Shown one piece after another: positions 43,260 through 56,100 of a DNA stretch of 64,000 nt. Location: assembly GCA_032717465.1 (NCBI GenBank), contig CM064712.1, forward strand, positions 21,205,717 through 21,269,716, read 5' to 3'. The notes under the pieces are model-generated. The model saw only the letters and a program-made list of their open reading frames with translations, made no database searches and was not told the DNA's origin. Each line of letters opens with the position of its first letter. Position 1 is the stretch's first letter. Source of the stretch: Coenobita brevimanus (lineage: Eukaryota; Arthropoda; Malacostraca; Decapoda; Coenobitidae). A program made the translations under genes and the position numbers.

Positions 43260-43906
43260 CTAAACAATCACTTGTGATTACAAAGGCAATTAAATAATTA
43301 TTTCATACATGAGAACATATAAAGTATACTAAAGATTAATACATAACATCAGGCACACGTCACAGGGAAATGACTAGAACACATGGAAGTTTGCCACCGG
43401 GTGGAAGGGCCTACTCATGCTAGCAGGGTTTGTGGCTTCTACCTTAAATAAAATTTATACGTCACACCGTTTCATTCAGCCTTTACAAAAACCACTGGGA
43501 GTGAAAGGATTAGAAACCACTTCCAGTAAAACCTCTAGTAACATGATGTCTCCTATTGTATATCTGTACAATTTGACATTCCCATTTTTGGATACGGGGG
43601 CACCTCTAAGAAATACATTGTCCATCTGTCATTTACTAACAAATATGAGAAATGAGACATTCAGCACATGCAGAATATAGTATTCCATCAACTGTCACCT
43701 TTGCATTTATTGAGCTAAGGAGAAGCATGTGTTTAGTTTATTATTATTTGCTTATTGAATATAGCATACCCCACCATCGGCACCCCTAGAAAAGAGGCAC
43801 AACAGACCACAAGTGACTTCAACCTCAGAGAAAAGGTGGAGGAGAAAGACAGGCAAAATACTAAAAACTCATAGAATACCAGAGAGAAGTACACAATTCA
43901 GGTAAT
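42421..43906. other. no gene recognised; contains repeat R and (TA)n
   Basis: (TA)n at 43208-43258. Segment 43340-43790 is the reverse complement of 60540-60980 (shared blocks: AAGGGCCTACTCATGCTAG, CACTGGGAGTGAAAGGATTA, CTAGTAACATGATGTCTCCT, ATTGAATATAGCATACYCCA). C runs and palindromic CCCCCCTGAAGGGGGGGG lie at 42465-42490. Confidence 0.7.
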
Positions 43907-44055
43907 AAGTAATCCCTCGATTATCCGGACGTAATAGTGCCAAAGGCGTGTCTGGGAAGTGGCAACATCTGGATAATGAACATTATTCCCCTACCACACC
44001 CAGACCCTACCTCTACCCACCTCCAACCTATACCAAACTTATTTCTACAGCACCT

Positions 44056-44480
44056 ATCCTTATTTTGGCAGTGTTTTCCAGTCATTCAGGCACATTTAGA
44101 CATACAAACACATATAGGCATATCAAAAGTAATGGTAAGCACCAAGAAAACCATGCAGAAAAAACAATGAACACCAAAAAACACCCTACCTAAATACCAC
44201 TGTATGTACAGTACCCCTCCTTATTTTGGTAGTGTTTTCAGGTCATTCTGGCATACTGTGGCATCAAAACATGCATAGGAATATCCTAAATAATTTTCAA
44301 CACCAAGAACACCATGCATGAAAACCACTGAAAACCAAAAAACACCCTATCTAAACACCACTATATGTACAGTACCTCTCCTATTATTGGCACTGTTTTC
44401 GGGACATTCTGCCATATTGCGACCTCAAACACACATAGGAATATCCCAAATAAATTTTAGCATCAAGGAAACTACGAAAG
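44056..44480. repeat. 165-bp tandem repeat in left part of Tigger
   Basis: About 2.6 copies, each with CTCCTTATTTTGGTAGTGTT, then CATAGGAATATCC, CACCAAGAACACCATGCA, AAAACACCCTAYCTAAAYAC and TATGTACAGTACC. Lies in the 3' untranslated part of the transposon. Confidence 0.8.
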
Positions 44481-44823
44481 AAACCTAAAGCTACCTGCCA
44501 AAAAACATTCGGCTGGGGTACTTACCACCCAGAGCACTGCCACCAGGTTTCGTAACCCACCACCTCCAGCAGGTTGTCCCATGTGGTCTAGTGGCAAGCA
44601 CTGGCACCTAACAGAGGTCAAACAACTTGTCCTCGTCATCCTAAACCACCTGGATCTGGGCAATGACTGGTGATATGCGGTGCGGTGATGGTGGCCTACC
44701 CATCTCAGGAGACATCGAAGACAGCCACAAACTTATGTGTAACATACACTCATTGGCTGTCAATGTGCTCGATTGTGGGTCCAAAGGTGAAGGCGGGAAA
44801 CAAGGTGGTGGTGGTAGTGGTAG

Positions 44824-46505
44824 TTAGAATGGGCTGGCACTCGTGGGGGTAGCAGGCTTGAAGAATGAGTTGATCCTGGTCTGATGGTAGGACTGACTAT
44901 TCTGCTGGAAGAAAACAACATCCCGGACTGCCCACAGCTCCATCGCCAGGCTGAGTGGCACTAACTCTCTGTCACAGTGCGGATGCTCATCATACTCCAG
45001 CATCCCCTCCAGGTAGCCATGGAGGATACTGAGACGAGGGAGTGAAGGATTTGCGGAGGGCTGCGAGTCAGGGTTCTCATCCTCATCCTCATTAGTCCCG
45101 CTGTCCTCTTCCATGCCCGCACAGGTGGCAGTGCCGATCCCTTCATCAGACATGGTCTGGTAGCCAGGATCGCTGCCGTCGTCATCCAACCAATCCCGCA
45201 CGTCATAGGCATTCACCTTCTCTCCTGCCTGTCTAAGACGATTGTGGAAATCATCCAAGTCAAAGCCCTCGAAGTCGTGCTTGGCTTTGATTCCCTGCAG
45301 GAGATGAGACCAACTGCTCTCGAGGGTTTTGACAGAGTCTTCCTTCCATGCTTTTGCCCTATTGAACACAGCAGACTTCAAGTCATAACACTGAAGATTC
45401 TGCAAGGTCTGCTCCCCACGTGTGTCCTCCACTGCGTCCTCATCCTCCAGCACCAACGTCACCTCATTGAGGAATCACCGGCAGTACAGTCTCTTCACAG
45501 GCACGATCACACCCTGGTCCATTGGTTAAATCAGAGCAGTTGTATTAGGTGGCAGAAGCATGCACCTAATCCACCCATTAAAAGCAACCAAACCCTTCTC
45601 ATACGGATGCACAGGAGCACTGTCCAAGAGCAAGAGTGCTTTCAACTGGTCTTCAATGATTCCAATAACCTCCATTTGATAACGGATAACCTCCTTGACA
45701 AAATGTCTGTAGAACCGATCTCTGAAGATCTTAGTGGTCAACCATGCCTTCACAGAATGGTACCACACGACAGGCAGACTATCCATCAACCCACAGAGAC
45801 AATGTTGTTGTTTTCCCCACCCAACAACAACGGGTTGGAGGTGGTGCATCCCGTTAGCATTGGCACAGCACAAAACAGAGACACATTGTTTGGACAACTT
45901 CCGATCAAGCACAGACTTCTCCCTTTCCTCATCCAGCGTGTGGGTGGGCAAGGAGTGGTAGAACAGACCAGTTTTGTCAGCGTTATAGATGTGACCAAGG
46001 GCAAGGCCCTTGTCCTTGATCAAGCACACCAGTTTCTGGCAAAATGGATCTACTTCTTCCACAGCCGCGTTCAAAGCTTCGCCGTATGCCTTACAGCCTC
46101 CATGGCATAGCTTGAACCTGAAGAGCTATTCCTCTGATGCCTTGAAGGCATGGACATTGTGCAGGCATGCAAACTTCTTAGCAGCAGCCTTCACCTCGGT
46201 CCCATGCTCTAGTGCACTGACACCACTTTGCTGATGAAACCACATCAAAGTTGACCGGTCGATAATGGCATGCCGGGCCTGGGCCATTACATTCCTGTCA
46301 CCACGTTGTGTGCTTTCACCAAAGTACTGTCTGTACTGTGTAAGCTTGTCACGTGACTTCTTGATATCGAACAGTGTTGAACGGGCTAGATCATATTAGC
46401 AAAGAATGCATCCTGTGGTCCAACCCACATCAACCTTGCCCAATAACTCAAGCTTCTTCTCCAGACTTAGAACCTTCCTCTTCCATTTCTCAGATGGTGG
46501 TGAGG
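44824..46505 (-). pseudogene. Tigger/pogo transposase (jerky-like), four in-frame stops
   Basis: One uninterrupted frame of about 560 codons with stops at 46396 (TAA), 46126 (TAG), 45526 (TAA) and 45475 (TGA) and no frameshift. Order: N-terminal helix-turn-helix (EKKLELLGKV, ARSTLFDIKKSRDKL), CENP-B-like DNA-binding part with ALEHGTEV, then DDE domain: YNADKTGLFY, LLLLDSAPVHP and LLPPNTTALI-stop-PMDQGVI, with the second and third acidic residues 34 apart. An acidic C-terminal tail follows (DEDENPDSQPS). Three of the four stops can be explained by one transition from codons usual at that place (CAA, CGA, TGG). The enzyme cut and pasted the element; it is dead now. Confidence 0.85.
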
Positions 46506-46929
46506 CCAACACCACACACACAAGAATGCAGCAGAGAAAGGACACAACCTGAAGAAGGTAGGGAACCACCACAAAAGCAACGGCAGTCACAGCCATCGTT
46601 GCAAGCGGAATCACTCACGAGGGGAAGAAAGACAGGAACTGAGATGCAGACTTCTGTTTGCTGGCAAGCAGGACAGTACAGCACTGCCATATCGCACTGA
46701 ATGATTGTTTTTGAGCACAGAGGAAGCCACATGCAGCAAACGGACATCTGTCTAGAAGATTCACTTCCTTTCGCCCAGGCAAGGGTTAGTACATGACGGC
46801 AACAGCGGATGACCAGTAGATCACCGCCTTAGGCAGTGTATGGCTAATACGGCCTGCCAGGCAACTTTGAACATTCGGAAGAGAAGCAGACAGGCCCGTG
46901 TGATGGGGGGTTTCCATACTAATCCCAGA

Positions 46930-48140
46930 GGCTGAGGGACTCCCACCATTCGGTGTAGGGCCGGACAGACGGCTTTCCCGTACATTTACTCTTGGGTTGT
47001 GATCTGTGTTACATGCATGGTGGCCAGTGGTACCCCTCAGCCGGAAACAATGCTCACCTCCTCCATTCAAAATGAACCATGGAATTTTCTCAAAGATATG
47101 CTCAGTGTCTTTCCCAGGCAAAATTACATAGGATATCTTTATCTAATCTTACCAAACCTAACCTTCCTAATAGGGCTGCTTGGCAAAAGTGGTTGACTGA
47201 GGTATCATAACGAATATCCATACCGAATGGAGGTGTATTGTGTAGTACAGTACAGTATTGTGCTGTACATACAGTACTGTACACACATACACTACAGTAC
47301 AGTACCGTAGTACTGCACTATCATATGCATTGGTACAGAAATTACTGTGCTGATACTCTTTGTCATCATGGCTTGTGAAGGAATCTCTTTGTGTGTGTTG
47401 TGCATGTGTGTTTCCTGGTGGCCGCGCAATTTTCAACCTTCGATAGAGAGAAGGATGGAGGCTGTCACCGAACATGTATTAGTGGGTTGTTGTCTGTGTT
47501 ACACACGATGTGACCACCCGCACCCCTCAGCCAGGAACCATGCTCGTCTCATCCTTTCAGAAAAAAACATAGGATTTTCTCAAAAATATGTTCAATATGT
47601 TTTCCAGGCAAAATTACGTAGATTAATTGTATTTTACCTTACCAAACCTATCCTGTCCAAATACGGCTACTTGGTAAAGGCAGGTGACTGTGGCACTGAA
47701 ACAAATACCCATACCTAATGGAAGTGTACTGTACAGTATTGTACTGTACATACACACATACAGTACTGTACTGTGTACAGTACACTATTGTTCTACTATC
47801 ATATGCATTGATACAGAAATTACTCTACTGTACTGATATTGTCCTCAGCATGGAAAGGTCTCTCTCTTTCATTGTGTGTGGTGTGAGTGCCTCCCTATGG
47901 TCGCGCAATTTTCGACCATCGGTAGTGAGACAGATGGGTGCTGTCACTGAACATGTGCTCGTGGCTTGTGGTCTCTATTTGATGGTGGTGGCAGTTGGGC
48001 AAGACTTAGCCCTGTGGCCGTGCTACTATCAATGTGCGGTGGAGAGGCGGACAGGTGCTGTCAGTGAATGTGTACTTGTGGCTTGTGGTCCGTGTTACAC
48101 ACGCAGTGGCAGTGAGGAAAGAGCTAGCCTGGTGGCAGCG
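46930..48140. repeat. 480-bp tandem repeat, right part of Tigger
   Basis: Unit markers: CGGTAGNGAGANRGATGG..GCTGTCAC.GAACATGT, ACCCCTCAGCC-GGAA, CCAGGCAAAATTAC.TAG, ACCAAACCTA, CCATACC-AATGGA and an ACAGTACTGTAC-rich palindromic block. Partial copy 46930-47230, full copy 47231-47715, partial 47716-48140. It lies upstream of the transposase, so it may hold the promoter. Confidence 0.8.
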
Positions 48141-48582
48141 CAATACTAGACATTGGGTGGGAATGCGTACAGATGTTTTGGCACCACTTGTGCATCATAG
48201 TCATATTGCTCTGGTGCTGGAGGTTCATTTGGAGCGATTGGACGAACACACAACTTTGACCATTCAGTACAGGAGTGGACAGACATTTTAGCTCTGGTTG
48301 TGGCTTACTGACTTCTTCCCACTCACGGCTCGAGCCCAGAGGCCACAACATCAAATGTTTGGACATGTCAGCTGGCCGGCCGAAGTTCTTGGGCACCTTT
48401 ACGTCCGGATAATAGCAAGTAAATTCGGATAATGGTTTAATAGAGCCAATGCCTAGCATCCAGATACTGGATACTTCCAGATACTGAGCGTCCAGATAAT
48501 TGAGGGATCACTCCTTTCAGCACTGCAAGGAACAAACATAATTACACACTCAGGCAACTTAAACCACACCAACACACCATCA

Positions 48583-49092
48583 TTAACCCCTAACCCGCGG
48601 GCCGCCACTTTCGTGACACTCGTTACATAAGTATCCTACTGCAGGGCATCACTTTTGTGATTCAGGGATTTTTTAAAACTCCCATGCTTTCAAGTGCCGT
48701 CTTGTATCATCTATTAGTACTACCAGTGTGTAGCTATAGGCAGCACTGCTAAAACCGCTAGTGCTCACATCCAGTGTTACCAATTTAGCCATTTTTTTTG
48801 TGTTTGCCTTGCCTCCCCACCTCCCTTCCCTTACCCCCTCCTCCGCATAGGTACAGCCAGGCCACACAACGCAACTCCCGGCTGGTTTTTTCCATTCGCT
48901 TTTCCCACTGAAATGTGCCCTATGCCCTATTCTCATACTAAAAAATATATATAGAAAAGGGAAAAGGCTAACTGATACTGCCATTGGCCATGAAGTAGCT
49001 AATTTATCACCTGGCAACACCCCATGTGCACTTGGTCGCTCATTTTCCATGTTCATTACCCACTGAAATATCCCTTATGACCTATTCTCAGA

Positions 49093-49142
<50 letters not shown>

Positions 49143-49265
49143 GGAAAAGGATAAGTGATACTTCCATCGACCTGGAAGTAGCTAATTTATCATGTATTTA
49201 GAGTGCTGCTATCCCTGCGGGAGGGGCACTGCACAGTCCAGCCATCCCAGCGGGTAAGGGGTTAA
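48583..49265 (+). mobile_element. TTAA-type (piggyBac-like) MITE, 0.68 kb
   Basis: TTAACCCCTAACCCGCGGG at the left; the complement of the right end reads TTAACCCCTTACCCGCTGG (2 mismatches). Both edges are TTAA. Inside are two related 150-bp segments (CCCACTGAAATRTSCC-TATG-CCTATTCTCA, AAAGGGAAAAGG, GAAGTAGCTAATTTATCA), the second with a (TA)n expansion at 49093-49138. A CATCACTTTTGTGATTC dyad is near the left end. Same family as 32400-32991, opposite orientation. Confidence 0.8.
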
Positions 49266-49369
49266 ACAATGCAACAATTAGAAGCCCTGCTCTTTGCAAT
49301 ATTGCTTCAGCTCCTGTGCATCTAGGAACGACATAATGTCTCAGCAATGAACAATACGATGCTTGTGTG

Positions 49370-50240
49370 ACACGGGATGTTCATTATCATAATATAAGAC
49401 ATGGACAGGGCACCCACACTATGGCGATAAGTCAAGTCATTCAGATCTGGGCGCCGATACATGTTGCACCCTATGTCCATAATGCTATCTAGAAAACATA
49501 AGGTCCTGCAGAACTCCAGGCTGGAGAACAGTACTCCTTCAGTAGATGAACAAATGACCTTAAGCAAGTCACTTCCGGAGAAAAGACTTTATTTCTCATG
49601 ATATATGTCCATTCCGAATATTATTCAAAAAGTAATATTGACAATGGTTACATTACTGTAATCAGTTTACCAAATCTTAGTAAATTGCAGCATTTGCCAT
49701 TTCGCATGAACTGCTGTAAGCTTACAGTTATCAGTTAGATCTCTGTGTCTTTCTTTAGCTATTTTTCCAACACCTCCACCCCCGCCTCTTCCCAACACTT
49801 TCTGTCCACCTAGACTCCACCACCACCATTGAGTATCTTCACCTTCACCCTGACACTCTCCAACCTCCAGTCTCTTCTTCTCAGACCTGCCTCTTGTCAC
49901 ATTACCTTTTTTCCACCTAACATCTCCATCTCCATCCTGCCACACCATGCTGCCTCCAGACCCATTCTGTCTCTACAACACTGACCCTCGTCTTCAAACC
50001 ATTTTTTCTTCCCCCTACATATACTCTACTAGGTTAACTTTCCAGTTCTCCGCTTCTCTGTCACTTTGCCTCTTCCCTTCCCCACCTCTATTTTTGCACA
50101 CTGTATCTTCTTGTTTTTAATTTTGTCTTACCTAACCTTCCCTGCTGCCTCTCTTGAACCTCCGCTTTCCTTCTCCACCATCTGTCCTTCACCCACTTCC
50201 CAAACCAGAGCAGGAAAATGTGTGGCCAAATAAAAGTTTC
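49370..50240 (+). repeat. dispersed repeat A, copy 1
   Basis: 49490-50240 matches 57775-58760 in reverse complement: e.g. CATAAGGTCCTGCAGAA, CATTTGCCATTTCGCATGAA, CAGACCCATTCTGTCTCT, TACTAGGTTAACTTTC, CTTCCCTGCTGCCTCTC, GAGCAGGAAAATGTGTGG. 49370-49490 matches 60155-60260 (reverse). The T/C-rich middle (49780-49950) is not shared clearly. No ORF recognised; probably a decayed transposon of unknown class. Confidence 0.75.
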
Positions 50241-50299
50241 TAATCAATGATGTGATGACCATTACAGGGCACGTGGCAGTGGCTGTGGTGGTTATCATA

Positions 50300-50782
50300 T
50301 CTAACCACAGTTTAGAAGGAAACTGGGGCTGTCCCAGGTTGGTGGATCAATGTGATGGAAAATGTCCCTATTTCACTATAATGTGTATCGCTGTTGTTAG
50401 AAGAAACTACTGACACTAACTGAAGCTCATAGTGATGATACTGTCATACAAACTGTTGGTGTTAGGATAAACACTGACAGCATTAGAACAAACACTGATG
50501 GCAGGAGAAAGTGTATCGCTGGCTGAAGAACAAAGTGCTGCCACATAACAGAGCACATACTGATGGCAGTAAAAATGGCAGAGTTAGTTTAAGAACTCGC
50601 ATCGATACCGTTACAACAAATCTTTGCCACAAGAACACACATTGTCAGCAACACAACACACATCACTGCCTCTGTGAAACACATTGCTGGCTGCAAATGC
50701 ACACATTCCTGACACTGATATGGACACGGTATCGCTGCCGGTAAGCATGTATTGCTGTCATTAGAATATCCAATACTGGTAC
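50300..50782. repeat. degenerate 25-30 bp minisatellite
   Basis: Repeated ACACTGATGGCAGTAGAACA-like phrases (AAACACTGACAGCATTAGAA, AAACACTGATGGCAGGAGAA, CATACTGATGGCAGTAAAAA, ACACATTGCTGGCTGCAAAT). The array appears to continue after the RTE insertion (52739-53330: ACACATTGATGAAAATCAGC, GCACCAGCAGTATAA). Highly diverged. Confidence 0.55.
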
Positions 50783-50790
50783 TAGAATAC

Positions 50791-52738
50791 TACTACTACT
50801 ACTACTACTACTACTGCCAGACGCCTTAATCCAGTAAGGGGTGGCCACAAACAAATCCCCTCCATGTCACCCTATCCCCCACCATTTCATTGCCCTGCTC
50901 CCAGCTCACACCCTCCTCTCTCATATACCTCTCCACTCCATCCCTCCATCTCATCCTTGGCTTCCCCCTTCCTTTCCCCCGGTCCACCTCACTCACATAC
51001 ACTCTCCTCATCAGTCTCTCACTCTCCATCCTCTCCACATGTCCAAACCACCTCAGTGTGTTTCTTCTAACGCTTCCTATCACATCCATTTCCACACCGC
51101 AACACTCCCTCACAATCTCATTTATCAGTCTGTCTCTCCATGTGACTCCACATGCTTCTCTGAAATAGCTCATTTCCACTGCTCTCACTCTTGACTTCTG
51201 TCCCTCCAACAACGTCCAAGCTTCACTTTCATACGTTAGACTTGGAATCACAATACTGGCATGGAGTAGCTTTTTCACTGCCATGCACACTTCCCTGTTT
51301 CTTATCACTGCTTTCAAGGAACCAGCAACCTTTCTTCCCTGTTGCATCCTTTCAAACACTTCATCCTCTAAAGTTCTATCCTTACTCATCACACCACCCA
51401 TGTACTTAAACACGCTCTTATTTTCCATTTCCTCCTCATAAAACCTCACTGTACATTCACTGACTTCACTTCTCTCGAAGACCATAACTTTACCCTTCCC
51501 TACATCCACCTTTAGATTCCATTTCCTACACACTCTCCCAAACTCATACACCAAGCCTTGCAGCTCCCCTTCGTCTTCACCTAACAACACAGTATCATCT
51601 GCAAAAAACATTACAGGTAGTTTCCAACACTGCCCTCCCTCACTAGGGCTGCTCCAACATCCACTGCCCTACCTTGTATCTCTTATATAACCCCATCCAT
51701 GAACAGATTGAACAATCATGGAGACATGACACATCCTTGTTTCAATCCAACCTTCAAATAGAAAAATTCACTCAGTTCACTATCCACACGCACTGCAGCC
51801 TTGGCACCCTCATACATACTCTTCACGGTCTTCACCAACTTCTCATCTACTCCATATATTCTCAGTACTTTCCACAATCCTTGTCTCTCCACCCTGTCAT
51901 ATGCTTTCTCCAAATCCATGAAGGCCGCATACAACTTGTTTCCCTTCTCTAGAAACTTTTCCACTAAACATCTAAGAATGAATATCTGATCTACACAACC
52001 TCTTCCCTTCCTAAAACCTCCCTGTTCTTAACTAATTCCTCTGTTATTTCCCTAATTCTGTCAATAAGTATCCTACTATATACTTTTCCTATTACACTAA
52101 GAAGACAAATGCCCCTATGATTACCACACACTTTTTTTTTCTGTATTCCTTTGTAGAGGAGAATAATTATACCTGACTTCCAATCCTCCGGGACTCTACG
52201 TTCCTCCCAGGCCAATTTGCACATCTTCCACATCCATTCTACTTCTGTCTCTCCCCCATGCTTCAGCATTTCACCACACACTTTATCAGTTTCTGGGGCT
52301 TTCCCCAATTTGACTTTCTTCATTGCTTTCACAACTGATTTCTTCCTCTCTTCCAAATCTCCCCTTCCCAGCCATTCCTCAGCCACTTACCCTTGCATTA
52401 CTTTCATTCTCTGTATTTAACAATTCCTTAAAGTGTTCTCTCCATCTGCTCACTTTTTCTCCCCTGTTCACGAGTAATCTACCATTTTTATCTTTCACTC
52501 CCCAGCTAACTTCTTTTGCACCCTGTCTAACTTTCTTTACCTCTTTCCAGAACATTTTCTTACATTCCCTCCACTTTACACTCAAGGTCCTTCCAAATTC
52601 CTCATCTACTTTCTTCTTACTCTCTCTTACTAATCTTTTCATCTCACTCTTCCTCTCTACATATAATTCTCTCTTCCGTCTCTCAACTTCTTCCACCCCC
52701 CTGTTTCTCATCCACTCACTATATGCTTTCTTCTACAG
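50791..52738 (-). pseudogene. RTE LINE, 5'-truncated, with target-site duplication
   Basis: Same family as 13136-16345 but with a (TAG)n tail (plus strand (TAC)n, 50788-50815). Encodes from the linker (MRNRGVEEVERRKRELYVER) through KVKLGKAPETDKVCGEML, FMDLEKAYDRVERQGLW, LKQGCVMSP, FADDTVLLGED and RWFGHVERMESERL to CGHPLLD. Frameshifts at about 52386, 51990, 51680 and 51620; F-ADD is intact. TAGAATAC flanks at 50783-50790 and 52739-52746 give an 8-bp duplication. Confidence 0.85.
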
Positions 52739-52889
52739 TAGAATACACATTGATGAAAATCAGCATCACACTATATCACATCACAGGATCAGCAGCACGA
52801 AATAGCACCAGCAGTATAATAAAGCAGTTCAATTGAATCCTATAGAACTATATATCCCAGTATAAGTAACACACCACAGCACCATTTAC

Positions 52890-53110
52890 AAAAATGACTA
52901 GTCAGAGAGCGCATACCTCCGCCAGCGCCTATACAGACAACTCAGATCACCACTAAAATTGTTATACTCTTTCCTGACTTACGACACACATATCAACAAA
53001 CAATTGTTGAAATCCATCAGTAACTTTTTGAGATACCTTGTGACCAAACAAAGAAACAGACAAAATGGGGTTAATACATGGCCTTCTCCAACTTTCGTCG
53101 GCGGAAATAG
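52890..53110. repeat. small dispersed repeat with CCTCCGCC ends
   Basis: GCGCATACCTCCGCCAGCG on the left and CGTCGGCGGAAAT on the right form a weak inverted pair; between them AAATCCATCAGTAACTTTTTGAGATA and GACCAAACAAAGAAACAGACAAA (each split by base changes) resemble a repeat widespread in invertebrate genomes (cited from general knowledge, not searched). Confidence 0.4.
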
Positions 53111-56100
53111 TTAGATAGGTTTACCTGTACTGCCAAAACAACAATACTGTCATCAGAAAGATTATAAAACATAGCACCATTGCAACACCACAGCATACTA
53201 ACAAGAAACAAAGCAGACCTTTTCAGCGACAGCACAATGCATTATATCATCAACACAACACGGCACCAGTACAACACCAACACACCACTATCACAGCGCA
53301 GTACGACCAGCACCACACCTAACCAGGGCTAGTCACGACCCAGCATCATAACCCCAGACCACGTGGTATAAAATTTTCTTCTCGCGGGAATTTGTGCCGC
53401 TGCCAGAGACGTGACTCGCAGGGTAATACCATAAGCAAACTTGACCTTCCAGATCTTGAGGAAAATGCACGTGACCGTGAGACCTAGAGCTGTTGTAAAC
53501 TTCTGAAGCCAGAAATTGTTACACACTTAACATTTTGAAGTGTTATATAGTCAGCAATCGTCCTACTTCATGGACAGTGCATTGGAGTAATGGTTGAGTG
53601 TTCATGTTGCTGGAACCTGAGTTATGCTATAACTGCCTTATTTTCATAGTTCTTTCCTTTCCGCAATGAATGGCCATAAAATATCTTTGCCGTAAGAAGG
53701 TTCCTAAACTCGTGAAATAAGGATAACAAACAGTACCCCAGGAACTGGCAACATCTGCGCAGAGTAGCTGCATCTACTGTTGCACAAGGAACACACGGCC
53801 TCTGCCGCTCATGCCAGGCATAGTCATAACACGAAGTCAAGGCGCAATGACAAGATATTAGTAATATGAAAGTAACTGTGCAAGGCAATAGACCACATTA
53901 TACATTCTGCCGTCAGCCTTTGGACATTAGTCGAATTCATAATTATAGTGTATCTCTGCTTAATGAGGTAGGTGATAATCTTGTCATAAATGTTTAAGCC
54001 ATTATTCTCTTCGCTTCAAGACAATGCCTTTTAAACTGAATAGTGTAATACCCCGGTAGCCAAAAAAGATGTAAACACCATCACAGCTGATAGAGATTGT
54101 CCCTTACCCCTTCGCTGGTAGGTCTGTCCAAATTTGAAAGAACTTATCTGGCAGGAGCAAGGAACAAAAGTATTTTATCTTATACACCACTCAGTAAGAC
54201 ATAGGCAATTGTAGGGCAGTTTTGAGAGAGCAAAGGCAAGACTGGGTGAGATGGACATAAATATGTGAGGTATAATGTCTTTATTACAACTGTATTTGTT
54301 GTATTATTTTCTTCACTGACGGACAATTTTATTGAAGTTAGAGACTCTCGTAGTGACGGATAGAGAAACCGTCCTCAATAATCCTTCTGGTTCCATGAGG
54401 TGGTCTGTATTTCATTCATGCTACCAGCACACGAATTAATTCAGCTCTAACGTGTCTTTTTGTAGAACGGTAGGATGAAGTGTTCTACTATGCGATTAGC
54501 TTGAAGAAAGATATAATTTATTACACCGTGCAACCTTATGGAGTATAATTAGGAATACGATACTGTGAATAAGCAGTGGCTGAGTGGTTAACATTGTTAG
54601 CTATATGGTGCCGGTTATTGTCCATAGATTTAGGTATCGTAATCATAGTCCACTCTGTAACAAACGTGCTCGAAAGGGACATTAGGTCTGTTGCTGTTTA
54701 CTTTCTGTTGTAATCCATTGTTCAAATCCTGGTGAGGGCAACTGTGCTGGTAGTGGAAATGATTACCTGGGATAACACCTAGGAAAGGTAACTGCGGTAA
54801 AGTGGATGATGCAGTGTCCTAGTGTCTGTAGATAAAGGGAGATTATCCAGTCTCTGGCTCAAAGGCCAAAATTCAGGAGATGAGCACTGTGGCTAAGTGC
54901 CACATGGTGCTTGCACCCACCTCAACCTTTTGCTAATAGATAAATTGACTGAGAATATCTCATATATTGTTTATGGAGGTTCAGAACTGATACAGCCACG
55001 TCCTTTTCTTTTTTTTTTACCAGGAGTGGACCAAATCCCAAGCAACCTCTTCATAATACAATACAAAATAGTATGTGGAATGCGAGAGCAAGGATGTGCT
55101 GAATGAGGCATAGTGAGCTGTAGCATGTAAGGTTATAGCAACAGCCAGGACCCAAGGTCAGACCACCGTAGTCCACAACATTATAATATGTTATGGTCTA
55201 TTCCCTGGTGGATTTACATGATAGGAAATCCAACACCTGACTTTTAGTGATTCAGAGCTGCACGTAAGGGCTTGAAGATCACCACAATAGGTGCTATAAG
55301 ACCAGTGGGCGTCTAAATGTAAGCAAACATGTAAACATTGTGAACTATGGTACTTTTACCTTCGCGTGACTTAGGTTGTTGTCTTTTGGCAGCTTATATC
55401 ATATAGGTCACCGGGAGAGTAACACCATTATATGATTTTCCATTCACTTAAAAACATTTCCTCATGGCGACCATGATGTTCTAGCGTTAACATTTACAAT
55501 TCAGTATTTAATATGGAGAAATAATTTTAGGCCAAATTAGAGTTCTTACTGTTAATGTTACTGTTGTTGTTTTGTAGTTGTTGGTGTTGAGTAACCCCGA
55601 ACTATCTGGCCGCGCAGACCCATCAGCCCCAGGCAAGCAACAACCCCTGCAGGGCCGTCCCATGCAGTGAACTGTCGTTCCCGTGCGGCACACAACGCTT
55701 CGCCACAGCAAGGTGCGGAGGGGAGTGGAGGTTTAGTTACTGAATGGAGGTCACATTTTCATCTCTCTACCCAGTTAACATAGGCACCATAGTAAGCTTC
55801 ACATCACCCTGTCGTCTGGTTACCATCCAGCGTTGTAAATGGATTCCTGATTACGGGACACCTTTAGGCTTGTCATTAAGTGTCGTGCCTCCTGAAGTGG
55901 TAAGACGAATAAAAAGTGACAGGAAGGATGAGAGCGATAGGAAGAGAGGAGGGCAGACATGAAAAAACTGCTAAAGATGAAGGAGGTAGCACCACATCAG
56001 GCGAGTAGATGATAGCCGGCACCACCTACCACCAAGGCCAAATTACAGTAAGAGAGGTATAGCAACACTCGGATACGCAGAGAAAACAGTGTAAATAGTA

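Larger units (their letters stand above)
43907..48512 (-). mobile_element. complete Tigger/pogo-type DNA transposon (inactive)
   Basis: Terminal inverted repeats: AGTAATCCCTCGATTATCC at 43908 and, on the complement of the right end, AGTGATCCCTCAATTATCT; both continue GGACG. ATCCCTCGATTATCCG is the usual start of Tigger elements. Subterminal CGGATAAT motifs occur near both ends. The 4.6 kb element holds one transposase reading frame on the minus strand, three left-side tandem units and a right-side tandem array. A TA target duplication could not be fixed precisely. Confidence 0.85.
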
